64,000 bases of DNA, taken from NCBI GenBank assembly GCA_021815825.1, contig JAKAZO010000002.1:6286-70285 (forward strand), given 5' to 3'. Below the pieces are notes generated by a model, which worked only from the letters and a program-made list of their open reading frames with translations, was not told the origin of the DNA and ran no database searches. Of this stretch, positions 24,272 to 33,741 are shown one piece after another. The DNA is from Pseudomonadota bacterium. GTDB taxonomy: Bacteria; Pseudomonadota; Alphaproteobacteria; Acetobacterales; Acetobacteraceae. The position numbers and the translations under genes are program-made. How positions within the stretch are numbered: position 1 is the first letter of the stretch; each line of letters begins with the position of its first letter.

Positions 24272-25137
24272 GACATCATCCCTTCCTCGCCGAACAGCCC
24301 GCGCGGCCGTGCCAGCAGCACCAGCGCCATGATCACGTAGATCACCGCGTCGGCCGCGGTCGGATAGAACACCGTCGTCACGGCGGCAGCGACCCCGATG
24401 AGCAGACCACCGAACAGCGTACCGGCAAGGCTGCCGACGCCGCCGACGATGATGGCGATGAAACTCGGCATCAGCAGACTGTCGCCCATGTTCGGGTTGA
24501 GGCCGATCTGCCCCGCGGCGAGCACGCCGGCAAGGCCGGCGAGGAAGATGCCGACCGCGAAGTTCAGCGAGCGCAGCAGTTGGACATTGACGCCGAGGGC
24601 AGCGACCGTCTCGAGATCGAGGATGCCCGCCCGGATGCGGATGCCGGCCCGCGAATAGCGCAGGAAGGCGAACAGCGCGCTCACCGCGACGAGAACGATC
24701 ACCACCATGAAGACGCGATATCCGGTGATGAAGAACAGATCGGCGCTGAGCGGCTGCGCAATGCTCGTCGGCACCGCCAGAGGCAGGCCCTGCGTGCCCC
24801 AGACATAGCGACACATATCCTGCAAGATGAACGCGAGCCCGAAGGTCAGCAACAGGCTGTAGACCGGATCCCGGCCATAGACGCGGCGGATCATGAGCCG
24901 CTCGACGATGATGCCGACGATGGCGGTGAGCAGCGGCGCCACCAGCAGCGCCGCCCAGAAGCCGATGAAGGGGATGAGCATATAGGCGAAATAGCCGCCC
25001 AGCGTGAGGAAGTTCGCGTGGGCGAAATTGATCACGTTGCTGAGGTTCAGAATCAGCGAGAGCCCCAGCGCCATCAGCACGTAGAAGGCGCCGACGATGA
25101 GGCCGTTGGTGACGTTGAACAGAACCAGCTGGGTCAT
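24268..25137 (-). CDS. livH: HAAT-family permease, LivH type
   Basis: The 289-residue permease begins MTQLVLFNVTNGLIVGAFYV and has the LivH motif LSLILNLSNVINFAHANFL plus IIVGGVGSLAGTLFGGLLIG. It forms the membrane channel with LivM. It is 34 nt downstream of the binding-protein gene. Confidence 0.93.
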   Translation of the reverse strand: MTQLVLFNVTNGLIVGAFYVLMALGLSLILNLSNVINFAHANFLTLGGYFAYMLIPFIGFWAALLVAPLLTAIVGIIVERLMIRRVYGRDPVYSLLLTFGLAFILQDMCRYVWGTQGLPLAVPTSIAQPLSADLFFITGYRVFMVVIVLVAVSALFAFLRYSRAGIRIRAGILDLETVAALGVNVQLLRSLNFAVGIFLAGLAGVLAAGQIGLNPNMGDSLLMPSFIAIIVGGVGSLAGTLFGGLLIGVAAAVTTVFYPTAADAVIYVIMALVLLARPRGLFGEEGMMS

Positions 25138-25171
25138 CGCACCGCTCGTTCGGCTGCCGCGTGCGGCGCGA

Positions 25172-26425
25172 TCACGCCGGATAGGCCATGTGGCAACCGG
25201 TATCGGCAACGGTGCCGGCGGCCGTCGGGCCCGGCACCATCTCATGCACGGTGAAGACATTGGCCGGATCGCCCTCCGGCGGGTGCGCCTCGCCAACGAA
25301 GACGTTGCTCATCAGCTGGTGGTCGCCGGCGCGGAAATAGATCTCGCCCGGCTGTAACGCGACCTCGGGCGGCAGGCGCAGATCCTCGAGCGCGCGCGCC
25401 ATCGCTGGCCCGGCGAGGGACTTCGCCCGCTCAGCAGCCAGCTTCACCGCGTGCACCGAGAGATAGCCGAACCAGTGTCGGGCCGCAGCGGGCTTGCCGG
25501 TGGCGGCGCGGATGGCAGCGACGAAGCGTGCCACCTCCGGAACATTGGGCTGGTTCCACCACCATTCCATGGTCCACCAGCCGATCTGCGCCTCCTTCGG
25601 CACCGCCTGGATGATCTGCAACTCGTAGAGCGAGCCGCCGACCGCCATGTTCTTCTGCAGGCCGAACTGGACGAACTGCTTCAGGCTGTTGACCTGGTCC
25701 AGTCCGCCCATGGTGTTGATCAGCACCTGCGGCCCATAGGCCTTGGCCTTGATGAGGGAGGCGGAATAGTCCGCCGTGCCCAGCGGCAGCAGATCGCCGG
25801 TATAGGTGCCGCCGTGCGCGGTCAGCCGCTTGACGAAGGCGGCCTGCACCGAATGGCCATAGGCGTAGTCCGGCGTGATGAAGAACCATTTCTTGCCGTA
25901 GGTCTGCACCAGCGTGTCGGTGATGGCGGCCGCGTCCATGGTTGTCGTGTTGCAGACGCGGAACACGTTCCACTTGCAGTCCTTGCCGGTGATCGGGTCG
26001 GTATGGCCGCCGCAAACGATGTGGAAGACCTTCTTCTCGTTCGTCACCTGCGAGATGGCGTAGGCGATGGCGGAATTCACGTCGGCGAAAATGACATCCA
26101 CCCGGTCGCGGTCGATGAGCTTGCGCGCCTTCTGCACGCCAGTGCCCACATCATTGGCAGAATCCTCGACCAGCAATTGCAGCTCGCGCCCGAGCACACC
26201 ACCGGATTTGTTGATTTCCGCCACCGCGAGTTTGGCGCCCTCGACCTCGCTGACCGCGAGGGTGGCGTAGACGCCGGTCAGCGGATCGATCATGCCGATG
26301 CGCACTGGCTGCTCGCCGCGCGCGCTGAGCAGATAGGGCGCGGTGACTTGCAGCGCACCGACCGCGGCGCCGGCACCGACCAAGCCGCGACGCGATAATC
26401 CCCGCGCGGAGCCGCCCTGTCTCAT
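25172..26425 (-). CDS. livK: LivK-type substrate-binding protein with Tat-like signal
   Basis: The 417-residue type I periplasmic binding protein begins with a twin-arginine leader (LSRRGLVGAGAAVGAL). The mature fold is typical: IGMIDPLTGVYATLAVSEVE, NKSGGVLGRELQLLVEDSAN and ITPDYAYGHSVQAAFVKRL. Such proteins deliver branched-chain amino acids, amides, urea or aromatic acids; the ligand cannot be assigned here. ATG 26425 is the natural start. The gene diverges from argH across 247 nt, which includes the 26611 palindrome. Confidence 0.92.
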   Translation of the reverse strand: MRQGGSARGLSRRGLVGAGAAVGALQVTAPYLLSARGEQPVRIGMIDPLTGVYATLAVSEVEGAKLAVAEINKSGGVLGRELQLLVEDSANDVGTGVQKARKLIDRDRVDVIFADVNSAIAYAISQVTNEKKVFHIVCGGHTDPITGKDCKWNVFRVCNTTTMDAAAITDTLVQTYGKKWFFITPDYAYGHSVQAAFVKRLTAHGGTYTGDLLPLGTADYSASLIKAKAYGPQVLINTMGGLDQVNSLKQFVQFGLQKNMAVGGSLYELQIIQAVPKEAQIGWWTMEWWWNQPNVPEVARFVAAIRAATGKPAAARHWFGYLSVHAVKLAAERAKSLAGPAMARALEDLRLPPEVALQPGEIYFRAGDHQLMSNVFVGEAHPPEGDPANVFTVHEMVPGPTAAGTVADTGCHMAYPA

Positions 26426-26610
26426 GGCTCGTCCCCCCTGTATGTCCGGCGGCCCGCGGGGGGAGAAACGACCCTCCGTGGGACGCTCATTCTGATTGAC
26501 GGGAATCCTACACGAAGCCGGAGCTGGCGCGCGACAGCATTCTTTCGTCCGAGGACGGGTTTCGCCCGCCCCGGCTTTCGTTCGTCCCGTTGGCGCGGTC
26601 CGGCATGGTT

Positions 26611-26657
26611 TGCGCGCCGGACGCGGCGCCGCTAGCGTGCGCCGCGTCCGGCGCGCA
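26611..26657 (+). other. Perfect 19-bp inverted repeat just upstream of argH
   Basis: TGCGCGCCGGACGCGGCGC (26611-26629) is the exact reverse complement of 26639-26657. The 9-nt spacer CGCTAGCGT is itself largely self-complementary, so the whole 47 bp is a near-perfect palindrome. It ends 15 nt before the argH ATG. As RNA it would form a very stable hairpin in the argH leader; as DNA it could be an operator or cruciform. No T tract follows, so an ordinary terminator is unlikely. Confidence 0.9.
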
Positions 26658-26672
26658 CGCCGGCGCCCGCTC

Positions 26673-28109
26673 ATGGCCGGAACTTCACACGTGACCGATC
26701 CAACCCCCGCCGAGACCCAGCCCGAACCGGCCGCCAACCTGCAATGGGGCGGGCGCTTTGCCGCCGGTCCGGCGGCGGTGATGCAGCGCATCAATGCCTC
26801 CATCGGCTTCGACCGAAGGCTGTGGCGCCAGGACATCACTGCCTCGCGCGCCCATGCCGCGATGCTGGCCGCGCGTGGCATCATCGGCGCCGAGGATGCC
26901 GCCGCCATCGCCGACGGGCTCGGCGCGATCGCAGCCGAAATCGAGTCCGGGACCTTCGTCTTCAGCGAGGCGCTCGAGGACATCCACATGAACGTCGAGG
27001 CGCGGCTGGCCGAGCGCATCGGCGAGGCCGGCAAGCGCCTGCATACCGCGCGCAGCCGCAACGACCAGGTGGCGACGGATTTCCGCCTCTGGGTGCGCGA
27101 GGCGATCGATGGGCTCGATGCCCAGCTCGCCGGGCTGATGCGCGCGCTCGCCGCCCGCGCCGCCGAGCACGCCGCCGACCCGATGCCCGGCTTCACCCAC
27201 CTGCAGACCGCCCAGCCGGTGACCTTCGGCCACCATCTGCTGGCCTATGTCGAGATGCTGTCGCGCGACCGTGGCCGGCTCGCCGATGCGCGGGGCCGGC
27301 TCAACGAATGCCCGCTCGGCGCCGCCGCGCTGGCCGGGACCTCGTTCCCGATCGACCGCGAGGCCACCGCCGCCGCCCTCGGCTTCGCCCGGCCGATGGC
27401 CAATTCGATCGACGCGGTCTCGGACCGGGACTTCGCCCTCGAATTCCTCGCCGCCGGCGCCATCTCGGCGATGCATCTCTCGCGCCTCGCCGAGGAGATC
27501 GTGATCTGGTGCAGCGCGCCCTACCGCTTCGTCACGCTGTCGGATGCCTTCACCACCGGCTCCTCGATCATGCCGCAGAAGCGCAATCCGGACGCGGCCG
27601 AGCTGGTGCGGGCCAAGACCGGACGCATGGCCGGGGCTCTGGTCGGGCTGCTCACGGTGATGAAGGGCCTGCCGCTGGCCTATGCCAAGGACATGCAGGA
27701 GGACAAGGAGCCGGTGTTCGACGCCGCCGATGCCTGGTCGCTCGCGCTCGCCGCCATGGCGGGGATGGTGCGCGATCTCCGTCCCGATGCCGCGCGCCTG
27801 GCGGCGTTCGCCGGCGCCGGCTTCGCCACCGCGACGGACCTGGCTGATTTCCTGGTGCGCGAGCTGAAACTGCCGTTCCGCACTGCGCACCACGTCACCG
27901 GCCGGCTGGTGGCGCGGGCGGAGGCGCGGGGGGTCGATCTCGCGGCGCTGAGCCTGGCCGAGATGCAGGCCGAGGAGCCGCGGCTCACCGAGGCGGTCTA
28001 TTCCGTGCTCTCGGTCGCGGCCTCGATCGCCTCGCGTACGAGCTTCGGCGGTACCGCCCCGGCGAATGTCGCGGCCCAGGCGGCGCGCTGGCTGGCGAGA
28101 CTGGCATGA
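26673..28109 (+). CDS. argH: Argininosuccinate lyase
   Basis: The enzyme splits argininosuccinate into arginine and fumarate, the last step of arginine biosynthesis, as a cytoplasmic tetramer. The 478-residue protein has the N-terminal [22 protein letters not shown], the histidine-bearing [20 protein letters not shown] and the fumarase/aspartase signature [11 protein letters not shown] with the catalytic Ser. ATG 26673 is chosen; GTG 26691 is possible. The stop overlaps lptM by 4 nt. Confidence 0.97.
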   Translation: MAGTSHVTDPTPAETQPEPAANLQWGGRFAAGPAAVMQRINASIGFDRRLWRQDITASRAHAAMLAARGIIGAEDAAAIADGLGAIAAEIESGTFVFSEALEDIHMNVEARLAERIGEAGKRLHTARSRNDQVATDFRLWVREAIDGLDAQLAGLMRALAARAAEHAADPMPGFTHLQTAQPVTFGHHLLAYVEMLSRDRGRLADARGRLNECPLGAAALAGTSFPIDREATAAALGFARPMANSIDAVSDRDFALEFLAAGAISAMHLSRLAEEIVIWCSAPYRFVTLSDAFTTGSSIMPQKRNPDAAELVRAKTGRMAGALVGLLTVMKGLPLAYAKDMQEDKEPVFDAADAWSLALAAMAGMVRDLRPDAARLAAFAGAGFATATDLADFLVRELKLPFRTAHHVTGRLVARAEARGVDLAALSLAEMQAEEPRLTEAVYSVLSVAASIASRTSFGGTAPANVAAQAARWLARLA

Positions 28110-28234
28110 CGCGTCTGGTCGCCGCCGTGGCGCTCGCGGTGCTGGCGCTCGCCGCCTGCGGCAAGATCGGCAGCCCCCAGCCGCCCGGGCCGGCCGACAA
28201 GATCACCTACCCGAAGGCCTACCCGTCACAGTAA
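28106..28234 (+). CDS. lptM: LptM-like small lipoprotein
   Basis: This 42-residue lipoprotein sits between argH and lysA. It has a signal peptide and lipobox (LALAAC, Cys18) followed by [11 protein letters not shown] and [11 protein letters not shown]. LptM (YifL in E. coli) is a short lipoprotein encoded near dapF or lysA that assists LptD assembly for lipopolysaccharide export. The G-x-x-G-x-x-x-P pattern after the lipobox and the conserved position support the call. The start overlaps the argH stop (ATGA). Confidence 0.8.
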   Translation: MTRLVAAVALAVLALAACGKIGSPQPPGPADKITYPKAYPSQ

Positions 28235-28294
28235 TCCGGCTCAAAAATCGGGGTGGGAATAGGCAGATCCGATGCGCGCGCCTACCTTCACGTG

Positions 28295-29650
28295 ATGGCC
28301 GCCTTCGCACCGCTCCCCGCCGACGCCGGGGACCCCAGCTTCGCCGACCTCATCGCCGCCCGCCCGCATCTGGCGCTGCACGCGCATGACGGGCTGGTGA
28401 TGGACGCAGTGCCGCTCGCCGCGATCGCCGATGCCGTGGGAACCCCCTGCTTCGTCTATTCCGCCGCCACCATCCGCCGCCGCTACGCGGCGCTGGCCGA
28501 CGCGCTGAACCGGGCCGGGCTGGATGCGCACATCCACTACGCAGTGAAGGCCAACGACCATCTCGCCGTGCTCGCTCTCATCGCGCGCGAGGGCGGCGGC
28601 GCCGACGTGGTCAGCCTCGGGGAGCTTGCCCGCGCCGTGGAAGGCGGCATTTCCCCCGCGCGCATCGTCTATTCCGGCGTCGGCAAGACGCAAGCCGAAC
28701 TCGCCGACGCGCTCGCCCGCGGCATCGGCCAGATCAATGTCGAAAGCGCCGAGGAGCTGGACATGATCTCGGCGCTGGCCGCCGCCGGCGGCTGGCGGGC
28801 GCGGGTGGCGCTGCGGGTCAACCCGGACGTCGATGCCGGCACGCATCCCAAGATCACCACCGGCCTGGCCGAGAACAAGTTCGGCATCCCATACGCCGCG
28901 GCGGCCGCGCTCTATGCCCGCGCCGCGCGTCTGCCCGCGATCGAGCCGGTCGGGGTCGCGGTGCATATCGGCAGTCAGATCACCGCCATGGCGCCGTTCC
29001 GCGCCGCATATGGCCGCATCGCCGAGCTGGTCCGCGCGCTGCGCGGCGCCGGCCTGCCGGTCGAGCGGGTGGATTGCGGCGGCGGGCTCGGCATCACCTA
29101 TCGCGACGAGATCGCGCCGCCGCCGGACGCCCTGGCCGGCGTTCTGCGCGCGACGCTGGGCGGGCTGGGCGTGCGCCTGATCGTCGAGCCGGGGCGCTGG
29201 CTGGTCGCGCCCGCGGGGGTACTGCTCGCCTCCGTGGTGCTGGTGAAACAGGCCGCACCGCGCCGCTTCGTGGTGCTGGACGCGGGCATGAACGACCTGC
29301 TTCGCCCCGCCCTCTACGACGCCTGGCACGGCATCGTGCCGCTCGCCGCCGCCGATGCGGTTGCGCCGCTTTCGCCCGCCGAGGTCGTCGGGCCGGTCTG
29401 CGAGAGCGCCGATGTCTTCGCCCGTGCCCGCGCCCTGCCGGCGTTGGCGCCGGGCGCGCGGGTGGCGATCCTCGATGCGGGGGCGTATGGTGCGGTGATG
29501 AGCTCCACCTACAACGCCCGTCCGCCGGCGGCGCAGGTGATGGTCGAGGGGTCGCGCTGGCACGTGATCCGACCGCGTCCGCCGCTCACGGCGCTGTGGC
29601 GCGACGAGATCGTGCCGCCGTTCCTCGCCGGTCGGACTGGCCGCGAATGA
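28295..29650 (+). CDS. lysA: Diaminopimelate decarboxylase
   Basis: This PLP enzyme converts meso-diaminopimelate to lysine. The 451-residue protein has the PLP lysine in HYAVKANDHLAVL, SLGELARAVEGG, the glycine loop DCGGGLGITY and the active-site cysteine in GPVCESADVFA. ATG 28295 is the most plausible start, as an upstream in-frame GTG at 28253 adds 14 unconserved residues. Neither has a clear ribosome binding site. Its stop overlaps the TIGR02302 gene. Confidence 0.96.
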   Translation: MAAFAPLPADAGDPSFADLIAARPHLALHAHDGLVMDAVPLAAIADAVGTPCFVYSAATIRRRYAALADALNRAGLDAHIHYAVKANDHLAVLALIAREGGGADVVSLGELARAVEGGISPARIVYSGVGKTQAELADALARGIGQINVESAEELDMISALAAAGGWRARVALRVNPDVDAGTHPKITTGLAENKFGIPYAAAAALYARAARLPAIEPVGVAVHIGSQITAMAPFRAAYGRIAELVRALRGAGLPVERVDCGGGLGITYRDEIAPPPDALAGVLRATLGGLGVRLIVEPGRWLVAPAGVLLASVVLVKQAAPRRFVVLDAGMNDLLRPALYDAWHGIVPLAAADAVAPLSPAEVVGPVCESADVFARARALPALAPGARVAILDAGAYGAVMSSTYNARPPAAQVMVEGSRWHVIRPRPPLTALWRDEIVPPFLAGRTGRE

Positions 29651-32355
29651 CGGAGGCCGTGCCGCCCCCGGTGTCCCTGCCGATGCCCCCCGGTCTGAGG
29701 CGCCGGCGGGCGATGACGCGGGCGGTGCTGATCTTCGAGCGGCTCTGGGTGTTGCTCTGGCCGGCGCTCGGCGCCGCCGGGCTCTATCTCTGCCTCGCCC
29801 TGCTCGGGGTGCCGCAGCGTCTGCCAGCGGTGTGGCATGCGGTGTCGCTGGCGGGCTTCACGCTCGCCATCGTCGTGGCCCTGGCGCGGGCGGCCTGGCG
29901 GCTGCGTCTGCCCAGTCCGGAGGAAGTGGACCGTCGCCTCGAGCGGACCTCCGGCCTCGCCCACCGACCGCTCGCCGTACTCGCCGACCGGCCGGCGCTG
30001 CCAGGGGGGGAGGCGCTGTGGCAGGCGCATCTGACGCGTGTCATCGCCGAGCTCGGTCGCCTGCGGGTCGGTGCGCCGCATCCCGGCCTCGCCGCACAGG
30101 ACCGGCGCGGGCTGCGTGGGGCGCTGGTCGTCGGCCTCGCCGCGGCGCTGGTCGTTGCCGGCGGCGAGGCGCCGCGCCGCGTCGCCGCTGCGCTGTGGCC
30201 GCACTTCCCGCCCGGTCCCGCGGCACCGCCGCCGCTGGTCCAGGCCTGGATCACGCCGCCGGCCTACACCCATCTGCCGCCGATGCTGCTCACGTCCGAG
30301 CAGACGGCGGTGACGGTGCCCGCCGGCTCGCATCTCGCCGTCAGCGTCAGCGGCGGCTCCGGGCTTGCGGGCTCGGGGGTGCCGGTCCTGGCGCTCGACC
30401 ACGAGACCGCCGCCTTCCGCGCCCTGGATGCCGCGAGCTTCATCGCCGAGCGCGATCTCGTCAGCGGCGGACGATTGCTGGTGCGCCGCCACGGCTGGCA
30501 GATCGCCGCCTGGGACCTCACGGTGCTGGCCCCGCGTCCGCCGGTGGCGTCCTGGAACGGGACGCCGGGCAAGGCGGCGCGTGGCAACGCCCTGCGTCTG
30601 CCCTGGCAGGTCAGCGATGTCTATGGGGTCACCGCGCTGGCCACCGAAATGCGCCTCGCCGAGCGGCCGGACGCACCGCCGCTGCGGCTTTCCATCCCGC
30701 TGCCCGGGCTGGAGCCGAAAGCCGCGCACGGCGTGGCGACGCAGGACCTGACCGCGCACCCATGGGCCGGGCTCGCCGTCACCGCGCGCTTGGCGGCGCA
30801 GAACGGCGCTGGGCTCGCGGGCAAGAGCGAACCCGCGCGCATCATCCTGCCGGCGCGCACGTTCCACAACCGGATGGCGCAGGCGCTGGTGCACGTACGC
30901 CAGATGCTGGCGCTGCAGCCCGATGACCGTCCTCCGGTGCTGGTGGAGCTGGACCGGCTTTCGTTCAGCCCGGAGGCGATCGCGCCGAGTGGGCCCTTTG
31001 CCGCCGATATCGGCGCCTTCCTCAACCTGCGCGCCGTCGCCGCCCTGCTGCAGCGCGACCTGAGCGATGCCGCGGTCGGCGAGGCGCAGACCCGCCTGTG
31101 GCAACTGGCGCTGCATTTCGAGGAAGGGTCCGCGACGCGCACCGCCAAGGCGCTCGATGCCGCCCTGCGCGCCGCCCGGGAGGGCCTCGACGCGGCGCAG
31201 AAGGCGCGCCCACCCACGCCTCCCGAGCCGGACAAGGCTCAGGCGGCACCGAAATCGACCCAAGGCCAGGAGCGTGACCAGGCGGAGCTCGACCGCAAGC
31301 TGGGCGAGCTGGAGCGCACGCTGGCGCAGCATCTGCAGGCGCTCACCGAGCAGGCGCGGCGCAACGCGGCCGACCCCAAGGCCCTGCAGCAGGACGCGCG
31401 CGCGCTCGAGCGCATGGCGCAGGCGCTGCGACAGGCGGCGCGGGAGAATAAGACGCAATCCGCGCGCGAGCAGCTCAAGGCGCTCGAACAGCGCCTGGCG
31501 CAGCTGCGCAAGCCGCAATCGGAGCGCCAGCGGCAAGCGGCGGAGCAGCGCCAACGCGCCGGGCAGCAGACCAGCGCGCTGCAGGATCTGGTCCAGCGCG
31601 AGGCCGGCTTGCTCGACCATGCCCAGAAGCGCGATCGGCCTGCCGAGCCGGATTCGCAGGAGCCGGAGCGCCGCGAACCCGACGCGGCGGAGCTCGGCAT
31701 GCCGGCCGCGCCCAGGCCGCCGGACGGTGGCATGGCCGGAGGCGGGCAGCCCGGCCGAAGCCCGTCGCCCGCCGACAGCGCGCGCCAGTCCGACGCCCGC
31801 ACGGAGCAGGCGCTGCGCCACGCCCTCGGCGAGCTGGTTCAGCAGCTCGGCGACCTTACCGGCGAGGTGCCGAAGAGCTTCGGCGAGGCCGATCAGGACA
31901 TGGAGCAGGCGTCGCAGGCGCTGGGCGAGGGGCGCGACGCCGTCGCGAGGGCCGCCGAGCAGCGCGCCATCGCCGCGCTGCAACAGGGCGGACGCGAAAT
32001 GGCGCAGGCCATGCAGCGCCGGGACGGCGGCCAGCAGCAGGGCCAGGAGGAGGGCGATCAATCGGACAGCGAGTCCGGCTTTGGACAGAATGGCTCGCAA
32101 TCGCAGGACGACGGCGGCTCCTCGGCGAGCGGTCAGGGTCTCGAGGGGCGTGAGCGTGCGCACCTGGATCCGCTCGGCCGGCGCGTCGAGGAAGGCACGT
32201 CCGGCGATGCCGAAAGCAGCGACGTCAAGGTGCCGGACGAGATGGAGCAGGTCCGCAGCCGCAGCATCGAGGAGGAGCTGCGCCGGCGCGCGGCCGAACG
32301 GGCCCGTCCGGTCGAGGAGCTGGACTACATCGAGCGATTGCTGCGCCAGTTCTGA
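29647..32355 (+). CDS. TIGR02302/DUF4175 large envelope protein
   Basis: The protein has 902 residues. Two N-terminal membrane segments (about 28-50 and 58-78) and a third near 155-170 precede a beta-rich periplasmic region with ITPPAYTHLPP. A long Gln/Arg/Glu-rich, low-complexity coiled-coil C-terminus follows and ends EELDYIERLLRQF. This matches the alphaproteobacterial TIGR02302 family, which follows lysA in many genomes and has no established function. ATG 29647 overlaps the lysA stop (ATGA). Long frames on the opposite strand, including one of 884 codons, are shadows. Confidence 0.88.
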   Translation: MTEAVPPPVSLPMPPGLRRRRAMTRAVLIFERLWVLLWPALGAAGLYLCLALLGVPQRLPAVWHAVSLAGFTLAIVVALARAAWRLRLPSPEEVDRRLERTSGLAHRPLAVLADRPALPGGEALWQAHLTRVIAELGRLRVGAPHPGLAAQDRRGLRGALVVGLAAALVVAGGEAPRRVAAALWPHFPPGPAAPPPLVQAWITPPAYTHLPPMLLTSEQTAVTVPAGSHLAVSVSGGSGLAGSGVPVLALDHETAAFRALDAASFIAERDLVSGGRLLVRRHGWQIAAWDLTVLAPRPPVASWNGTPGKAARGNALRLPWQVSDVYGVTALATEMRLAERPDAPPLRLSIPLPGLEPKAAHGVATQDLTAHPWAGLAVTARLAAQNGAGLAGKSEPARIILPARTFHNRMAQALVHVRQMLALQPDDRPPVLVELDRLSFSPEAIAPSGPFAADIGAFLNLRAVAALLQRDLSDAAVGEAQTRLWQLALHFEEGSATRTAKALDAALRAAREGLDAAQKARPPTPPEPDKAQAAPKSTQGQERDQAELDRKLGELERTLAQHLQALTEQARRNAADPKALQQDARALERMAQALRQAARENKTQSAREQLKALEQRLAQLRKPQSERQRQAAEQRQRAGQQTSALQDLVQREAGLLDHAQKRDRPAEPDSQEPERREPDAAELGMPAAPRPPDGGMAGGGQPGRSPSPADSARQSDARTEQALRHALGELVQQLGDLTGEVPKSFGEADQDMEQASQALGEGRDAVARAAEQRAIAALQQGGREMAQAMQRRDGGQQQGQEEGDQSDSESGFGQNGSQSQDDGGSSASGQGLEGRERAHLDPLGRRVEEGTSGDAESSDVKVPDEMEQVRSRSIEEELRRRAAERARPVEELDYIERLLRQF

Positions 32356-32371
32356 GCGGGTCTGGCGGAGA

Positions 32372-32806
32372 TTATGGGGAGCGAGAGTCGCCGGCGAGGC
32401 CGAACAGGGCGTACAGGCGTTCGGTCGGCGGCCAGACGTGCATCACCTGCGCGCGATAGGTCAGCCCGGCCCAGCCGAGTCCGGCGAGGATCAGCAGGCT
32501 CGCCGCCCACGCCGCCCACACCGCCTGGCCGGAACGCGCACCCGGGTCGTCGGTGCCATGATCGGCCAGGCCGCCGGTGCGGTTGAAGATATCGAACGAC
32601 GGTGGCCGTTCCCCCGCCGGTGCCGGAGGCGCCGTGATGTCGTCCGTCGCCGGCGGCTCGGGTGCCTCGGGCGACGGCGATCCTGGCTCGGCCGGGGCCG
32701 GCAGCCAGCGCCCGCCGCAGCGCGCGCAGCGCACCTCGCGGTCCGGGCGCAGCAGCTTCTCCGGCACATCGTAGGTCGCCTCACAGGTCGGGCAGGTGAT
32801 GCGCAT
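32372..32806 (-). CDS. MJ0042-type zinc-ribbon membrane protein
   Basis: The 144-residue protein starts with a zinc ribbon MRITCPTCEATYDVPE, with cysteine pairs at 5/8 and 27/30. A Pro/Ala/Glu-rich linker and one membrane helix (about residues 92-112) follow. The family (zinc_ribbon_5) is common in alphaproteobacteria upstream of ftsEX and is of unknown function. It converges on the TIGR02302 gene with a 16-nt gap and diverges from ftsE. Confidence 0.88.
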   Translation of the reverse strand: MRITCPTCEATYDVPEKLLRPDREVRCARCGGRWLPAPAEPGSPSPEAPEPPATDDITAPPAPAGERPPSFDIFNRTGGLADHGTDDPGARSGQAVWAAWAASLLILAGLGWAGLTYRAQVMHVWPPTERLYALFGLAGDSRSP

Positions 32807-33024
32807 GCGCGAATCCTCGTTCTCGGCGCCGATCCTGTGGGAAATCCGACACGGAACGCAATGGGCTGGCGCAACCGCTGATATATAGGCGGTGGGCGCG
32901 GCAGGACGCCGTAAGGGTTCCGCCTCTCGCCAAGGGGTGGCAGAAGAGTGGGAATCGCGGGGCTTGGCCGGCCGCGGGGAGACGAACGGGCTTTGACCAA
33001 CGGACTGCAACGAACGGACGAGCG

Positions 33025-33741
33025 ATGATTCGCATGCAGGGGGTGGGTCTGCGCTACCCTGGCCGCGATGGGCCGGAGGTGCTGCGCGATCTCGACACGT
33101 TCGTGCCGGCAGGGGGATTCCGCTGGCTGCTCGGGCCATCCGGCGCCGGCAAGACGAGCCTGCTGCGGCTGCTCTATCTCGCGGTGCGGCCGAGCCGGGG
33201 GCGGCTTGACCTGCTCGGCACCGACATCGGCGCCGCGGACCGCGCGACGCTTGCGCTCCTGCGCCGGCGAATCGGCGTCGTGTTTCAGGATTTTCGGCTG
33301 CTCGACCACCTCACCGCGTTCGATAACGTCGCCCTGCCGCTGCGCATCACCGGACGGCCGGAGGGCCAGATTCGCGCCGATGTGACCGAGATGCTCCGCT
33401 GGGTCGGGCTGCACTCGCGCCGGAACGTCCATCCACCTGCGCTCTCCGGCGGAGAGCAGCAGCGGGTGGCGATCGCGCGTGCGGTGATCAACCGCCCGTC
33501 GCTGTTGCTAGCCGACGAGCCTACCGGCAATCTCGACGACGCGCAGGCCGAGCGCCTGATGCAACTCCTCAAGGAGTTGAACCGGCTGGGAACGACGGTG
33601 ATGGTGGCAACGCACAATGCGGCGCTGGTGGCGCGCCACCCTGCGCCGGCCCTGGAACTCGAGGCCGGACAGCTGGTCGAGGATGGCCAACGGGTCGATC
33701 GTGGCCAACGGGTGGATCGTGGCCAGCCTGTCGATGGCTGA
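33025..33741 (+). CDS. ftsE: Cell-division ABC ATPase FtsE
   Basis: The 238-residue ATPase has Walker A GPSGAGKTS, the signature LSGGEQQRVAIARAV and Walker B LLLADEPTGNLD. With FtsX it converts ATP hydrolysis into activation of septal peptidoglycan hydrolases. The normal end near LELEAGQLVE is extended by a repeat-encoded tail (DGQRVDR/GQRVDR/GQPVDG). The start of ftsX lies inside the last codons. The region upstream contains TATATA (32882-32887) but no clear -35. Confidence 0.95.
   Translation: MIRMQGVGLRYPGRDGPEVLRDLDTFVPAGGFRWLLGPSGAGKTSLLRLLYLAVRPSRGRLDLLGTDIGAADRATLALLRRRIGVVFQDFRLLDHLTAFDNVALPLRITGRPEGQIRADVTEMLRWVGLHSRRNVHPPALSGGEQQRVAIARAVINRPSLLLADEPTGNLDDAQAERLMQLLKELNRLGTTVMVATHNAALVARHPAPALELEAGQLVEDGQRVDRGQRVDRGQPVDG
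33679..33732 (+). repeat. 18-bp tandem repeat, three copies, across the ftsE/ftsX junction
   Basis: Units begin at 33679, 33697 and 33715, with consensus GATCGTGGCCAACGGGTG. In the ftsE frame they encode the (D)GQRVDR tail; in the ftsX frame the same DNA reads MANGSIVANGWIVAS just before the presumed ftsX start. Confidence 0.9.

Noticed and set aside
29509-32163. 884-codon open frame antisense to the TIGR02302 gene
   Set aside because: It mirrors the codon bias of the sense gene, has no start signal or domain, and runs across the lysA/TIGR02302 junction.
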